Notes: generated from the letters alone by a model not told the origin. Shown: positions 45,832 through 54,771, numbered from the stretch's first letter. The stretch is DNA of 64,000 nucleotides from Streptomyces sp. PCS3-D2 (GCF_000612545.2 NZ_CP097800.1:6564001-6628000), one strand, 5' to 3'. Numbers and translations: made by a program.

Positions 45832-46329
45832 ATGGCGGCCATGAAGAATCACGAGGCGGAGACGGCCGTGGAGGCCGCCGTGGCCGAAGAACTGCTCAAC
45901 GCCGTGGGTCCCGCCTTCGGCAAGCTGCGCCGCTCCTCGCTCCTGGAGGTCGAGGACCCGATCTCCGCGAAGGACCTCAGTCGGACCCTCGTCCTCAATG
46001 TCGTCCTGGAGATCGCGCGGGGCGGCACCCGCGAAGTCACCGTCGGCGCCGTCGGCTCCCACCTGGGCGTCGACCCCTCGGTGGCCAGCCGTATGGTCTC
46101 CGACTGCATCTCCGCCGGCTACTTGGTCCGCGCCGCCTCCCAGCGCGACGGCCGCCGCACGGTCCTGCACCTCAGCCCCGGGGGTGAGGAGCTGATGGCC
46201 CGTTTCCGCCGCCACCAGCGTTCGGCGTACGAGTACGTCACCGCCGACTGGAGCGAGCGTGACCGCCTCGAATTCGCCCGACTGATGGTGAAGTACGTGG
46301 CCTCCCAGGAGGCCCTGCGCCGCCCGTAG
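45832..46329 (+). CDS. MarR-family transcriptional regulator
   Basis: A 165-residue protein from ATG 45832. N-terminal helices read AVAEELLNAVGPAFGKLRRSSLLEVEDPIS. The winged helix has LEIARGGTREVTVGAVGSHLGVDPSVASRMVSDCISAGYLVRAASQRDGRRTVLHLSPGGEEL, and a dimerisation helix ends the protein (YVTADWSERDRLEFARLMVKYV). No SD is seen. It likely represses the divergent NmrA-like oxidoreductase gene in response to a small molecule, a common arrangement for stress-type oxidoreductases. Confidence 0.88.
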   Translation: MAAMKNHEAETAVEAAVAEELLNAVGPAFGKLRRSSLLEVEDPISAKDLSRTLVLNVVLEIARGGTREVTVGAVGSHLGVDPSVASRMVSDCISAGYLVRAASQRDGRRTVLHLSPGGEELMARFRRHQRSAYEYVTADWSERDRLEFARLMVKYVASQEALRRP

Positions 46330-46675
46330 CCGCAGCCCCTGCCCGACGGTGGCCCCGCATGCGCAGCCAGGAGGGCGAACCCGGCGAGGTCGGCCGTCTC
46401 GCCAGCCGTCAGGAGGCGGGCCGGTCCGGTGGCGCGGGGCGGTTGACGCAGGCCCCTGGGGACGTTCATCCGGGCCGTGCCGGGGCCTTCCCCTCGCACG
46501 CTGACGCCTTCCGGCGAAGGGGGCGTGTCGAGCGTCCCGGCAGCGGCCACCTTGCGAGTGCGAGTTCGATCCGCCGACCCGGTGCGTCGTCGAGAAGGGC
46601 CCCGTCCTTGGTGGGACGAGGCCGGTGGACGGATTGCGCTGTGTGATCCTGACCGGGTTCCCGGGCCACAGGTCA
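46330..46675. other. gene-poor interval
   Basis: About 345 bp between the MarR stop and the truncated membrane-protein 3' end. Long frames exist on both strands but have Arg/Pro-rich, non-protein-like translations. I see no gene or RNA here. Confidence 0.4.
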
Positions 46676-46812
46676 GCCGATCAGGTAGCGGAGTCCGTCG
46701 ACGACAAGGGTGCCGATCACGCCGCCGATGACCGTTGCGCAGATCGAACCGAGCAGGCGTCGGCGGCAAGGAGAACCACGAAGGAAACGCCCGCTGCCAG
46801 TGCTACCCCGTT
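46676..46812 (-). pseudogene. 3' part of membrane-protein gene split by IS110 element
   Basis: On the minus strand the frame reads ...RRRLLGSICATVIGGVIGTLVVDGLRYLIG then stop: one transmembrane helix with no start codon of its own. It lies directly outside the IS110-family element on the side opposite the 5' part at 48357-48866. Together they look like one small membrane-protein gene interrupted by the insertion. Exact junction bases cannot be fixed without an uninterrupted relative. Confidence 0.5.
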
Positions 46813-46829
46813 ATGTTTTCTGCGGTTCC

Positions 46830-47071
46830 GCAATGGGGCCGCTGGCCTCCGGGCCCGGCATGACTGTTGCCCCCTGTCGAAGGCATGACCTGGGGGGTGG
46901 TGTCACCGGGTCCGGGGGTGTTCGTCGGAGACGCTGATCAGAGGTCCGGCCACCGTCCGGTCCGGCGCAATGCTGGACAGTTCGCGGGCGGCAGGTCTGC
47001 ATAACGTGGATGCGCGAGCACGACACCCGAGCCGAGGCCGGCACCGTCAACACCCCCTGGGAAGGGGCACG
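46830..47071 (+). ncRNA. candidate bridge RNA region in the left end of the IS110 element
   Basis: IS110-group elements encode a structured bridge RNA in the non-coding end upstream of the recombinase gene. Here the leader has several G+C-rich inverted repeats (for example GGTCCGGCCACCGTCCGGTCCGGC around 46943-46966). This is a positional prediction only; target- and donor-binding loops were not identified. Confidence 0.3.
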
Positions 47072-48289
47072 ATGTTCGAGATCGAAGACGTGGGCGTGTT
47101 CCTGGGCCTGGACGTCGGCAAGAGCAGCCATCACGGTCATGGGCTCACCCCGGGCGGGAAGAAGGTCTTCGACAAGCAGCTGCCCAACAGCGAGCCCAAG
47201 CTGCGGGCCGTCTTCGACAAGCTGACCGCGAAGTTCGGCACCGTGCTGGTGATCGTGGACCAGCCCGCCTCCATCGGCGCCCTGCCACTGACCGTCGCCC
47301 GCGACGCGGGCTGCCAGGTCGCCTACCTGCCCGGACTGGCGATGCGCCGGATCGCCGACCTCTACCCGGGCGAGGCCAAGACCGACGCCAAGGACGCCGC
47401 CGTCATCGCGGACGCCGCCCGGACGATGCCGCACACCCTGCGCTCGCTGGAGCTGACCGACCAGATCACCGCCGAGCTGACCGTGCTCGTCGGCTTCGAC
47501 CAGGACCTGGCCGCCGAGGCCACCCGCACCTCCAACCGGATACGGGGCCTGCTCACCCAGTTCCACCCCAGCCTGGAACGCGTCCTGGGCCCGCGCCTGG
47601 ACCACCAGGCCGTGACCTGGCTGCTGGAGCGCTACGGATCCCCAGCCGCCCTGCGCAAGGCCGGACGCCGCAGACTCGTCGAGCTGATCCGCCCGAAGGC
47701 CCCGCGCATGGCCACCAGGCTGATCGACGACGTCTTCAACGCGCTCGACGAGCAGACCGTCGTCGTTCCCGGGACCGGCACCCTCGACATCGTCATCCCC
47801 TCCCTGGCCGCCTCGCTGGCCGCTGTCCACACCCAGCGCCGGGCGATGGAAGCCCAGATCAACGCCCTGCTGGAGGCTCACCCTCTTTCCCCGGTCCTGA
47901 CGTCGATGCCCGGCGTCGGCGTCAGGACCGCCGCCGTCCTGCTGGTCACCGTCGGCGACGGCACCAGCTTCCCCACCGCCGCCCACCTCGCCTCCTACGC
48001 CGGCCTCGCCCCCACCACGAAGCAGTCCGGGACCTCGATCCATGGCGAACACGCACCCCGAGGCGGAAACCGGCAGCTCAAACGGGCGATGTTTCTCTCC
48101 GCCTTCGCCTGCATGAACGCCGACCCGGCCTCCCGCGCCTACTACGACAAGCAACGAGCACGCGGCAAAACCCACACCCAGGCCCTCCTCCGCCTCGCCC
48201 GCCAACGCATCAGCGTCCTGTTCGCCATGCTCCGCGACGGCACCTTCTACGAATCCCGGACACCGACGGACGTCGAGCTCGCCGCTTAG
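47072..48289 (+). CDS. IS110-family transposase (DEDD recombinase)
   Basis: A 405-residue protein. ATG 47072 follows GGGAAGGGGCACG. The N-terminal RuvC-like DEDD domain has VFLGLDVGKSSHHGHGL (first Asp), VLVIVDQPASIGALPL and GEAKTDAKDAAVIADAAR (the final Asp pair). The C-terminal transposase_20 domain reads LTSMPGVGVRTAAVLLVTVGDG, LASYAGLAPTTKQSGTSIHGEHAPRGGNRQLKRAMFLSAFACM, which contains the conserved catalytic Ser region. It appears complete and possibly active. It cuts and joins DNA at ends chosen by the bridge RNA in characterised relatives. Confidence 0.95.
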   Translation: MFEIEDVGVFLGLDVGKSSHHGHGLTPGGKKVFDKQLPNSEPKLRAVFDKLTAKFGTVLVIVDQPASIGALPLTVARDAGCQVAYLPGLAMRRIADLYPGEAKTDAKDAAVIADAARTMPHTLRSLELTDQITAELTVLVGFDQDLAAEATRTSNRIRGLLTQFHPSLERVLGPRLDHQAVTWLLERYGSPAALRKAGRRRLVELIRPKAPRMATRLIDDVFNALDEQTVVVPGTGTLDIVIPSLAASLAAVHTQRRAMEAQINALLEAHPLSPVLTSMPGVGVRTAAVLLVTVGDGTSFPTAAHLASYAGLAPTTKQSGTSIHGEHAPRGGNRQLKRAMFLSAFACMNADPASRAYYDKQRARGKTHTQALLRLARQRISVLFAMLRDGTFYESRTPTDVELAA

Positions 48290-48356
48290 CCTCAGCGAGC
48301 CCGAACCACCCGAAACCCGACACAGGTGCCTTGACGAAAGACATAGAGGCACCCCC

Positions 48357-48866
48357 AGGAGATTCCGGCAGCGCGACGACGGTCCGGGGCGTCTGGGGCA
48401 TGGGCCGTCCGCATCAGGCCCCAGGCCCAGAGAGCCGCGACCACGCCGGACATCGCGATCAGAAAAGCCGCGTGATACCAGCCGGCCGCGTTGAAGTGAT
48501 GCGGTCGGGGAAGTGTCCAGTTCAGCACCGGCGCGTCGTCGCGCAGCCACTGCACTTGGGTCCAAGAACCGAGCAGGCTGCCGAGCACCCCTGCCCCAAG
48601 GACCAAGAACCGTTCCCGCGGAGCCCTCGGCCGCAGCCGAATCGCGAGGACCAGCGCTCCCGTCATGATCGGCAGAGCGAGCCCGTCCCCCCCCATGTCG
48701 AGCTCAGGTAGTCGAACAGCCCAGACCGCCCCGGGACGGCCGGAGTGGCCACCCAGAAGCCGAACAGTGCGCCGAATCCGGCCAGAAACACCGCAGCGGC
48801 GGCAGCAACTGCGCTGCGGAGATGCAGCCGGACAGGAGAGGACACGCCGACGAGCGTAGTCTGCAC
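48357..48866 (-). pseudogene. 5' part of small membrane-protein gene, split by IS110 and frameshifted
   Basis: From GTG 48866 the frame gives VQTTLVGVSSPVRLHLRSAV, a hydrophobic helix (AAAAAVFLAGFGALFGFWV) and FDYLSSTWG. At a run of seven Gs (48687-48693) the frame shifts; one G fewer would continue as WGDGLALPIMTGALVLAIRLRP, then FLVLGAGVLGSLLGSW and YHAAFLIAMSGVVAALWAWGLM. At about 48357 the gene runs into the IS110 right end. A four-helix membrane protein of unknown function, broken twice. The seven-G run may be a sequencing error, but the IS interruption is not. Confidence 0.6.
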
Positions 48867-49312
48867 CGCGGCGCGGTGTCAGTCGGCTACTCCGGCTTCC
48901 CACTCGCGCCGGTGCGGCACGTACTTGCTGAGGACACCTCACGGAGTCAAGCCGCCGATCCGTGGGGTGATGGGCCTTCCCTCTCAGCTCGTGTGCCGAG
49001 GCCCCCTGGGCCTTCGCCGGCGCCCAGAGGTTTCCCACCAGAGCCGACGCCGCAGGCCGGCGGATGCCGGCGGCGGCACCTGCCGTGTTCGGCCCGGCCG
49101 GCCCGGCCGGCCCGGACGGGGCCCGCACGGGCCCGCGTGCGGCGGGGCCGGCGTCGGGAACGACGCGGTCCGCAAGCGGCTGGCCGGCCCGGCCGGGCGG
49201 CGTCCCGCACGCAGCGGGGAGGGCCATCCGGCGGACACCTGCATCCATCCCGCCCGCGATCGCGGAAGACATGGGTGAACCACCCCGGTCGACGGCGGAA
49301 CGGAGCACCTCC
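48867..49312. other. gene-poor interval
   Basis: About 445 bp without a convincing gene. A tandem GGCCCGGCC-type repeat lies near 49090-49115. The promoter of the downstream three-gene light-response region presumably lies near the right end. Confidence 0.4.
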
Positions 49313-50893
49313 ATGACCGACACACAAGGGCACCCGGCCCGGAACACCGGCTCGCTGTGCCTGGTCACCGGCGCCACCGGCTATATCGGCGGTCGGCTCG
49401 TCCCCGAGCTGATCAAGGCCGGACACCGTGTCAGGTGCCTCGCCCGCACTCCCGCGAAGCTGCGCGACCACCCCTGGGCCGGACAGGCGGAGACCGTCCG
49501 CGGCGACGTCACCGACGCCGCGTCGCTCGCGCCCGCCCTGGAGGGCGTCGACGTCGCCTACTACCTCGTGCACGCCCTGGGCACCGGGCGCGACTTCGAG
49601 GAGACCGACCGCCTGGCCGCGCGTACCTTCGCCGAACAGGCCTGCGCCGCCGGCGTGCGCCGCATCGTCTACCTGGGCGGACTCACCCCGCGCAGCGTCC
49701 CCGAACGCGACCTCTCGCCCCACCTGCGCTCCCGTGCCGAGGTCGGCCGGATCCTCCTCGGCTCCGGAGTCCCCACCACCGTCCTGCGCGCCGCCGTCAT
49801 CATCGGCTCGGGCTCGGCGTCCTTCGAGATGCTCCGCTACCTCACCGAGCGGCTCCCCGTGATGGTCACCCCGAGCTGGGTGCGCACCCGTATCCAGCCC
49901 ATCGCCGTCCGCGACGTGCTGCGCTACCTGGTCGGCAGCGCCGGGATGCCCGACCATGTCAGCCGTGCCTTCGACATCGGCGGCCCCGAGGTCCTCACCT
50001 ACCTCGACATGATGCGCCGCTACGCCGCCGTCGACGGGCTGCCCAAGCGGCTGATCTTCCCCGTCCCGGTCCTCACCCCGCGCCTGTCCAGCCACTGGGT
50101 CGGCCTGGTCACCCCCGTGCCCCGGTCCATCGCCCGCCCCCTCGCGGAGTCCCTCAAGTACGAGGTCGTCTGCCACGAGCACGACATCGCGGACTGGGTG
50201 CCCGATCCCCCCGGCGCCCCCATCCCCTTCGACGCGGCGCTCTCGCTGGCCCTCCAGAGAGTCCGCGATGCCCAGGTCGTCACCCGCTGGTCCTCCGCCG
50301 CCGTGCCCGGCGCGCCGAGCGATCCGCTGCCCACCGACCCCCACTGGGCCGGCGGCAGCCTCTACACCGACGTCCGCGAGCGGACCGTCGACGCCCCGCC
50401 CCAGGCGCTGTGGCGGGTCGTGGAGGGGATCGGCGGCGAGAACGGCTGGTACTCCTTCCCGCTCGCCTGGGCGGTCCGCGGCTGGCTCGACCGCCTCGTC
50501 GGCGGAGTCGGACTGCGCCGGGGCCGGCGTGACGCCGCGCTGCTGCGGATCGGCGACTCCCTCGACTTCTGGCGGGTGGAGGAGATCGAGCGCGGGCGGC
50601 TGCTCAGACTCCGTGCCGAGATGCGGCTCCCCGGCCTCGCCTGGCTGGAGATGTATGCCGAGCACGACGGCGAGGGCCGCACACGGTACCGGCAGCGGGC
50701 GCTGTTCCACCCGCGCGGCCTGGCCGGCCACGCCTACTGGTGGAGCGTCTCGCCCTTCCACGCCCTCGTCTTCGGCGGCATGGCCCGCAACATCGCGCGC
50801 ACGGCGGAGACGGCGGCCGGACCGAGCCCGTCGGCGCAGCCGGCCGGAGCCGCCGCGGCGGTCGGCGGCCCCACCCGGGGAGCGCAGGCATGA
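49313..50893 (+). CDS. NAD(P)-binding SDR protein with C-terminal DUF2867
   Basis: A 526-residue protein. ATG 49313 is preceded by GGAG; ATG 49271 is an in-frame alternative. The N-terminal atypical SDR domain has CLVTGATGYIGGRLVPELIKAGHRVRCLAR, VDVAYYLVHALGTGRDFEETDRLAA and RIVYLGGLTP. Residues about 330-500 match DUF2867 (RTVDAPPQALWRVVEGIGGENGWYSFPLAWAVRGWLDRLVGGVGLRRGRRD; LLRLRAEMRLPGLAWLEM). The substrate is unknown. Its stop overlaps the photolyase ATG (ATGA), so it belongs to the light-response group. Confidence 0.85.
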   Translation: MTDTQGHPARNTGSLCLVTGATGYIGGRLVPELIKAGHRVRCLARTPAKLRDHPWAGQAETVRGDVTDAASLAPALEGVDVAYYLVHALGTGRDFEETDRLAARTFAEQACAAGVRRIVYLGGLTPRSVPERDLSPHLRSRAEVGRILLGSGVPTTVLRAAVIIGSGSASFEMLRYLTERLPVMVTPSWVRTRIQPIAVRDVLRYLVGSAGMPDHVSRAFDIGGPEVLTYLDMMRRYAAVDGLPKRLIFPVPVLTPRLSSHWVGLVTPVPRSIARPLAESLKYEVVCHEHDIADWVPDPPGAPIPFDAALSLALQRVRDAQVVTRWSSAAVPGAPSDPLPTDPHWAGGSLYTDVRERTVDAPPQALWRVVEGIGGENGWYSFPLAWAVRGWLDRLVGGVGLRRGRRDAALLRIGDSLDFWRVEEIERGRLLRLRAEMRLPGLAWLEMYAEHDGEGRTRYRQRALFHPRGLAGHAYWWSVSPFHALVFGGMARNIARTAETAAGPSPSAQPAGAAAAVGGPTRGAQA

Positions 50894-52266
50894 ACGCCTC
50901 GGTCGTCCTCTTCACCTCGGATCTGCGGGTCCACGACCACCCGCCGCTGCGCGCCGCGCTGGGGCCGCGCAACGAGACCGTCCCGCTCTTCGTCCGGGAC
51001 CCCGCGGTGGATCGCGCCGGTTTCGCCGCGCCGAACCGTCTCGCCTTCCTCGCGGACTGCCTCGCCGACCTCGACCAGGGACTGCGTCGGCGGGGCGGCC
51101 GGCTCGTCGTCCGCTCGGGCGACCCCGTCGACGCGGTGTGCGCCGTCGTCCGGGAGGTCGAAGCCGACGAGGTGCACATGGCCGCCGGATGCAGCGCCTT
51201 CGCCCTGCGGCGCGAACAGCGGCTGCGCCGGGCCCTTGAGGCCGACGGACGGCGCCTGTACGTCCACGACGGGGTCGTCACCGCCCTGCCGGCCGGCGCC
51301 GTGACGCCGAGCGGTTCCGATCATTTCGCCGTCTTCACCCCGTACTTCAGACGTTGGTCCGGGGAGCGGCTGCGGCCGCCCCTCGCGGCCCCGCGCGTGA
51401 TCCGGGTCCCGCCGGGCATCCGGTCCGAGGAGCTTCCCGCGCGCCCGGCCGCCGGAGCCGTCTCCGCGGGCCTGGCAGCCGGTGGCGAGGAGGAGGCCCG
51501 CAAGCGGCTGGCGTACTGGCTCGACCAGTACGCCGACGCCTACGAGGAAGGACATGACGACCTCGCCGCCGACGCCACGTCCCGACTCTCCCCGTACCTC
51601 CACTTCGGCGCGCTGTCGGCGGCCGAGGCCGTCCACCGCGCCCGGGCCCGGGGCGGATCGGGCGCCGAGGCCTTCGTACGGCAGCTGTGCTGGCGCGACT
51701 TCCACCACCAACTGCTCGCCGCCCGTCCCGCGGTCGCCGACGCCGACTACCGCAGCCGGTCGGACCGTTGGCGCCGCGGCCCGGAGGCCGAGGCCGACCT
51801 GCGGGCGTGGCGCGAGGGCCGCACCGGCTATCCCGTCGTCGACGCGGCCATGCGGCAACTGGCGCACGAGGGCTGGATGCCCGGCCGCGGCCGGCTGCTC
51901 ACCGCCTCGTTCCTGACCAAGACGCTCTACATCGACTGGCGCGCCGGCGCCCGCCACTTCCTGGACCTGCTGGTCGACGGGGACGTCGCCAACAACCAGC
52001 TCAACTGGCAGTGGATGGCCGGTACCGGCACCGACAGCCGCCCCAACCGGGTCCTCAACCCGGTGATCCAGGGCAAGCGCTACGACCCCGAGGGCGCCTA
52101 CGTGCGCCGGTGGGTGCCCGAACTCGCCGCACTGACGGGCCCCGAGATCCACGAGCCGTGGAAGGCGGCCGGGTCCGACCGGGCCCGGTTCGACGGCTAC
52201 CCCGATCCGCTGATCGCGCTCCCCGAGGGGCTGGCCCGCTTCCGCAGGGCCCGGGGTCAGGACTGA
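50890..52266 (+). CDS. phr: deoxyribodipyrimidine photolyase (cryptochrome/photolyase family)
   Basis: A 458-residue enzyme. The N-terminal alpha/beta antenna domain begins SVVLFTSDLRVHDHPPLRAAL. The FAD domain shows SRLSPYLHFGALSAAEAV, FVRQLCWRDFHHQLL, GRTGYPVVDAAMRQLAHEGWMPGRGRLLTASFLTK and DGDVANNQLNWQWMAGTGTDSRPNRVLNPVIQGKRYDPEGAYVRRWVPEL, a complete class I signature. It repairs UV-induced pyrimidine dimers using light. It is translationally coupled to the SDR/DUF2867 gene. Its 3' end overlaps the convergent LitR gene by 10 bp. Light-induced expression through LitS is expected by analogy. Confidence 0.95.
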   Translation: MNASVVLFTSDLRVHDHPPLRAALGPRNETVPLFVRDPAVDRAGFAAPNRLAFLADCLADLDQGLRRRGGRLVVRSGDPVDAVCAVVREVEADEVHMAAGCSAFALRREQRLRRALEADGRRLYVHDGVVTALPAGAVTPSGSDHFAVFTPYFRRWSGERLRPPLAAPRVIRVPPGIRSEELPARPAAGAVSAGLAAGGEEEARKRLAYWLDQYADAYEEGHDDLAADATSRLSPYLHFGALSAAEAVHRARARGGSGAEAFVRQLCWRDFHHQLLAARPAVADADYRSRSDRWRRGPEAEADLRAWREGRTGYPVVDAAMRQLAHEGWMPGRGRLLTASFLTKTLYIDWRAGARHFLDLLVDGDVANNQLNWQWMAGTGTDSRPNRVLNPVIQGKRYDPEGAYVRRWVPELAALTGPEIHEPWKAAGSDRARFDGYPDPLIALPEGLARFRRARGQD

Positions 52267-53294
52267 CCCGCGGCGGCGGGCCGTCCCGTGTCCGCGCCCG
52301 CCGCCGTGTCGCAGAGCCCGCGCAGCACGGCCAGGGCCTCCCGCAACCCCCGGGGACGCAGCGTGCCCGCGGCGAGGGGCTGACCGGCCCAGCCCGGGCC
52401 CACGGGCAGCACGGCCGGCCGGGCGCGGGCGCCCTTGACGCCCCACGCGACCTCGGCGAGGTGCCGGGCCAGCGGATGGTCGGCGGTGGACCGGGCCTGG
52501 GACCACAGCACGACCGCGGCGGGGCCCGTCCGGCGCACGGCCTGGTCGAGCGCCCCGGGCGGCACGGCGGCCCCGAACATCAGGGCGGGCAGGCCGAGCC
52601 CGGCCAGGCCCGCGGCCAGCGCCTCCAGCGCGAGGGTGTGCTGCTCGCCCGGCACGCACGCGAGCAGCACCGGAGGTCGGTCCGTCGCCGCCGGGCCACC
52701 CAAGGGCGGGGTCCCGGCGGCGCGGCGCAGCGCGCTCGACACGTGCCAGGACAGCAGGTGCTCGACCTCGACGTACCGGTCTCCCGAGGTCTCCCATTTG
52801 CGGCCCACGGCGTGCAGGGTCGGCGCCATCACTTCTTCCCAGGCGGTGACCAGGCCGTATTGGGCGATCACCGTTTCCAGCACGTCGTCCACGGTCCGGG
52901 CGTCGAGGCGTACCGCGGCGCGGCCCAGCCCGCGGCACTCCTGCCGTACGGCGCCCAGCGGCAGGCCGTTGCCCGAACCGGGCCGGCGGGCCGGTCGGGG
53001 GAGGTGCTCGGGGCCGGGGGGCGGGGCGGTCGCGGCGGGCAGGTCGGCCGCCGTGCGGGCCGGGCCGGCGAGCGCGGCCCGCGCGGCTTCCGCGGGCGGG
53101 ATGCCCGACGAGGTCAGCCGGCACATCTCGTGCAGGACGGCGACGTCCTCGGGGGTCCACCGCCGGTGCCTGCCGTCCTCCCGGGCCGCCGGGCCGATGC
53201 CGTAGCGCCGGTCCCAGGTGCGCAGGGTCGTGGGGGCGACCCCCAGCCGGCGGGCCACCGCCCCCGTGGTCATGCCGTGTGCGGAATCCGTCAT
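52257..53294 (-). CDS. litR: LitR-type MerR regulator with cobalamin-binding photosensory domain
   Basis: A 345-residue protein. The MerR-type HTH is at the N-terminus (MTTGAVARRLGVAPTTLRTWDRRYGIGP; HRRWTPEDVAVLHEMCRL). A B12-binding region follows: VIAQYGLVTAWEEVMAPTLHAVG, KWETSGDRYVEVEHLLSWHV (the W...EH motif that caps adenosylcobalamin in CarH/LitR), then LLACVPGEQHTLALEALAAGLAGLG, whose GEQH supplies the probable cobalt-ligand His. In relatives AdoCbl-bound protein represses in the dark and light destroys the complex. It is divergent from the ECF sigma gene, as in S. coelicolor. Confidence 0.9.
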   Translation of the reverse strand: MTDSAHGMTTGAVARRLGVAPTTLRTWDRRYGIGPAAREDGRHRRWTPEDVAVLHEMCRLTSSGIPPAEAARAALAGPARTAADLPAATAPPPGPEHLPRPARRPGSGNGLPLGAVRQECRGLGRAAVRLDARTVDDVLETVIAQYGLVTAWEEVMAPTLHAVGRKWETSGDRYVEVEHLLSWHVSSALRRAAGTPPLGGPAATDRPPVLLACVPGEQHTLALEALAAGLAGLGLPALMFGAAVPPGALDQAVRRTGPAAVVLWSQARSTADHPLARHLAEVAWGVKGARARPAVLPVGPGWAGQPLAAGTLRPRGLREALAVLRGLCDTAAGADTGRPAAAGQS

Positions 53295-53443
53295 GGGTCC
53301 ATGATGCGACGCACAAACGATGCGAGTGGTGCGGAAGCGTGCACGGGCCGGAATCTGGAGGGGCCCCCGCCCCGGCGCACCACGGGGCGGGGCACCCGCC
53401 CGCCGACCGGCCCGTTCCGGTCCCGGCTCGAGGAGCAGCCGCC
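53295..53443. promoter_or_regulatory. litR-litS divergent promoter region
   Basis: A 149-bp intergenic region with the repeated ATGCGACGCAC.AACGATGCGAG element near 53300-53325 close to the litR start. It should hold the light-induced litS promoter and the LitR operator; exact boxes are not resolved. Confidence 0.45.
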
Positions 53444-54064
53444 ATGACCGTCCTGAGCGCCACCGCCCAGCCGTCCCCCGCGACCGGGGAGCGCCTCCTC
53501 GACCACGAGGTCGCCGAGGGCTTCGTGCGCGGCGACGAGAAGTGCCTGGCCGCCGCGTACCGCCGTTGGGGCGGCCTCGTCCAGACCCTCGCGGCCCGCA
53601 CGCTCGGGGATCCCCGCGAGGCCGAGGACGTCAGCCAGCAGGTCTTCCTGGCCGCGTGGCGCGGTCGGGCCGGCTACCGGCCCGAGCGCGGCGCCTTCCC
53701 CGGCTGGCTCGTCGGCATTACCCGGCGCAAGATCGCCGACGCGCTCACGGAGCGCACCCGGCGCCTCGACCTGGTCAGCGCGGCCGGTGCCGCCCTGCCG
53801 CCGGCGGACGAGCCGGCGGAGGGCCCCGAAGCGGTCCTGGACCGGCTGATCGTCACCGGCGAACTCGCGAGACTGCCCCGCCCGCAGCGGGAGGTACTGG
53901 CCATGGCCTTCTACGGGGACCTCACCCAGACCCAGATCGCCGAGCGCACCGGCATGCCGCTCGGCACGGTCAAGAGCCACACCCGGCGCGGTCTGCACCG
54001 GATGCGCCACCGCTTCGCCGCCGGAGCGCCCGCCGCGGATCCGGGCGCCGCGAAGTACGCGTGA
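53444..54064 (+). CDS. litS: ECF RNA polymerase sigma factor, LitS-like
   Basis: A 206-residue ECF sigma factor. ATG 53444 follows CGAGGAGCAGCCGCC. Region 2: VRGDEKCLAAAYRRWGGLVQTLAARTLGDPREAEDVSQQVFLAAWRGRAGYRPERGAFPGWLVGITRRKIADAL. Region 4: LPRPQREVLAMAFYGDLTQTQIAERTGMPLGTVKSHTRRGLHRMR. No anti-sigma gene is adjacent; divergence from LitR indicates control by that light-sensing repressor. Expected targets are the photolyase operon and carotenoid genes, although no crt genes lie in this window. Confidence 0.88.
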   Translation: MTVLSATAQPSPATGERLLDHEVAEGFVRGDEKCLAAAYRRWGGLVQTLAARTLGDPREAEDVSQQVFLAAWRGRAGYRPERGAFPGWLVGITRRKIADALTERTRRLDLVSAAGAALPPADEPAEGPEAVLDRLIVTGELARLPRPQREVLAMAFYGDLTQTQIAERTGMPLGTVKSHTRRGLHRMRHRFAAGAPAADPGAAKYA

Positions 54065-54117
54065 GCCGTGCCGGGGGTGCGAAAATACCGTCGAGGCGTA
54101 CGGCGGAGGGAGCTGCG

Positions 54118-54753
54118 GTGGCGCAGGAGGACGATCAGGTACCCGGCCCGGTGCCGGTCCGGGTGGACGGGCGGACCGAGCGCGGACGCCGCACCCGGGA
54201 CAAGATCGTGGACGCCCTGCTCGCGCTGCTCGACGAGGGAGCGGTGGAGTTCCCGGCCGAGCGCGTCGCCGAGCGCGCGGGCGTCTCCCGACGGCTGGTC
54301 TTCCACCACTTCGCCGACATGTCCGAACTGGTCGACCTCGCCATCACCCGTCGGCTTGAGCAACTGGCCGAGCAGATCAGGCCGCTGCCGGATACCGGGC
54401 CCCGCCGGGCCCGGGTGGCGGCGCTCGCCGAACAGCGGGCGCGGATCCTGGAGTGGATCACCCCGGCACGGCTGACCCTGATGCGGATCGACCATCCCTC
54501 GCCGCGCATCCAGCAGGTCACCGACGAGGCGTTCGCGGAGGCCCGGCGCCGTGTCGCCGAGATCTTCGCGGAGGAACTCGGCCGCCTGGACGAGAGCCGG
54601 GCGGCCGAACTCCTCGACGGCCTGGACGCCGTTACCACCTGGGGGGTCTGGAACCACTGGCGCTCCGGTGGCAAGAGTCCGCAGGAAGCGCGCGCGGCGA
54701 TGGAGGCCACCGTGCTGAACCTGCTGGCGGCGGCGGACGGCCCGCGGGGCTGA
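54118..54753 (+). CDS. TetR-family transcriptional regulator
   Basis: A 211-residue protein. GTG 54118 is preceded by GGAGGGAG; GTG 54061, overlapping the LitS stop, is also in frame. The HTH reads RGRRTRDKIVDALLALLDEGAVEFPAERVAERAGVSRRLVFHHFADMSELVDLAI. The C-terminal domain is helical with WITPARLTLMRIDHPSPRI and WGVWNHWRSGGKSPQEAR. The ligand is unknown. It is convergent with the MMPL/DUF2993 operon, which it may regulate as TetR genes often do beside MMPL exporters. Confidence 0.87.
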   Translation: MAQEDDQVPGPVPVRVDGRTERGRRTRDKIVDALLALLDEGAVEFPAERVAERAGVSRRLVFHHFADMSELVDLAITRRLEQLAEQIRPLPDTGPRRARVAALAEQRARILEWITPARLTLMRIDHPSPRIQQVTDEAFAEARRRVAEIFAEELGRLDESRAAELLDGLDAVTTWGVWNHWRSGGKSPQEARAAMEATVLNLLAAADGPRG

Positions 54754-54771
54754 GCGCCGCAGGCGGACGGC

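Larger units (their letters stand above)
46813..48356 (+). mobile_element. IS110-family insertion sequence (approximate ends)
   Basis: Contains an intact IS110-type transposase gene with about 260 bp of non-coding sequence upstream and about 65 bp downstream. The right end has the hairpin GGTGCC...GGCACC (48325-48353) around TTGACGAAAGACATAGA, which resembles ends of other actinobacterial IS110 elements. No long terminal inverted repeats are seen, as expected for this family. Boundaries are set by the point where flanking membrane-protein coding sequence ends and are uncertain by tens of bases. Confidence 0.7.

Noticed and set aside
46119-46769. 216-codon minus-strand frame downstream of the MarR gene
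   Set aside because: Low-complexity Arg/Pro-rich translation overlapping the MarR coding region; no RBS or recognisable motif.
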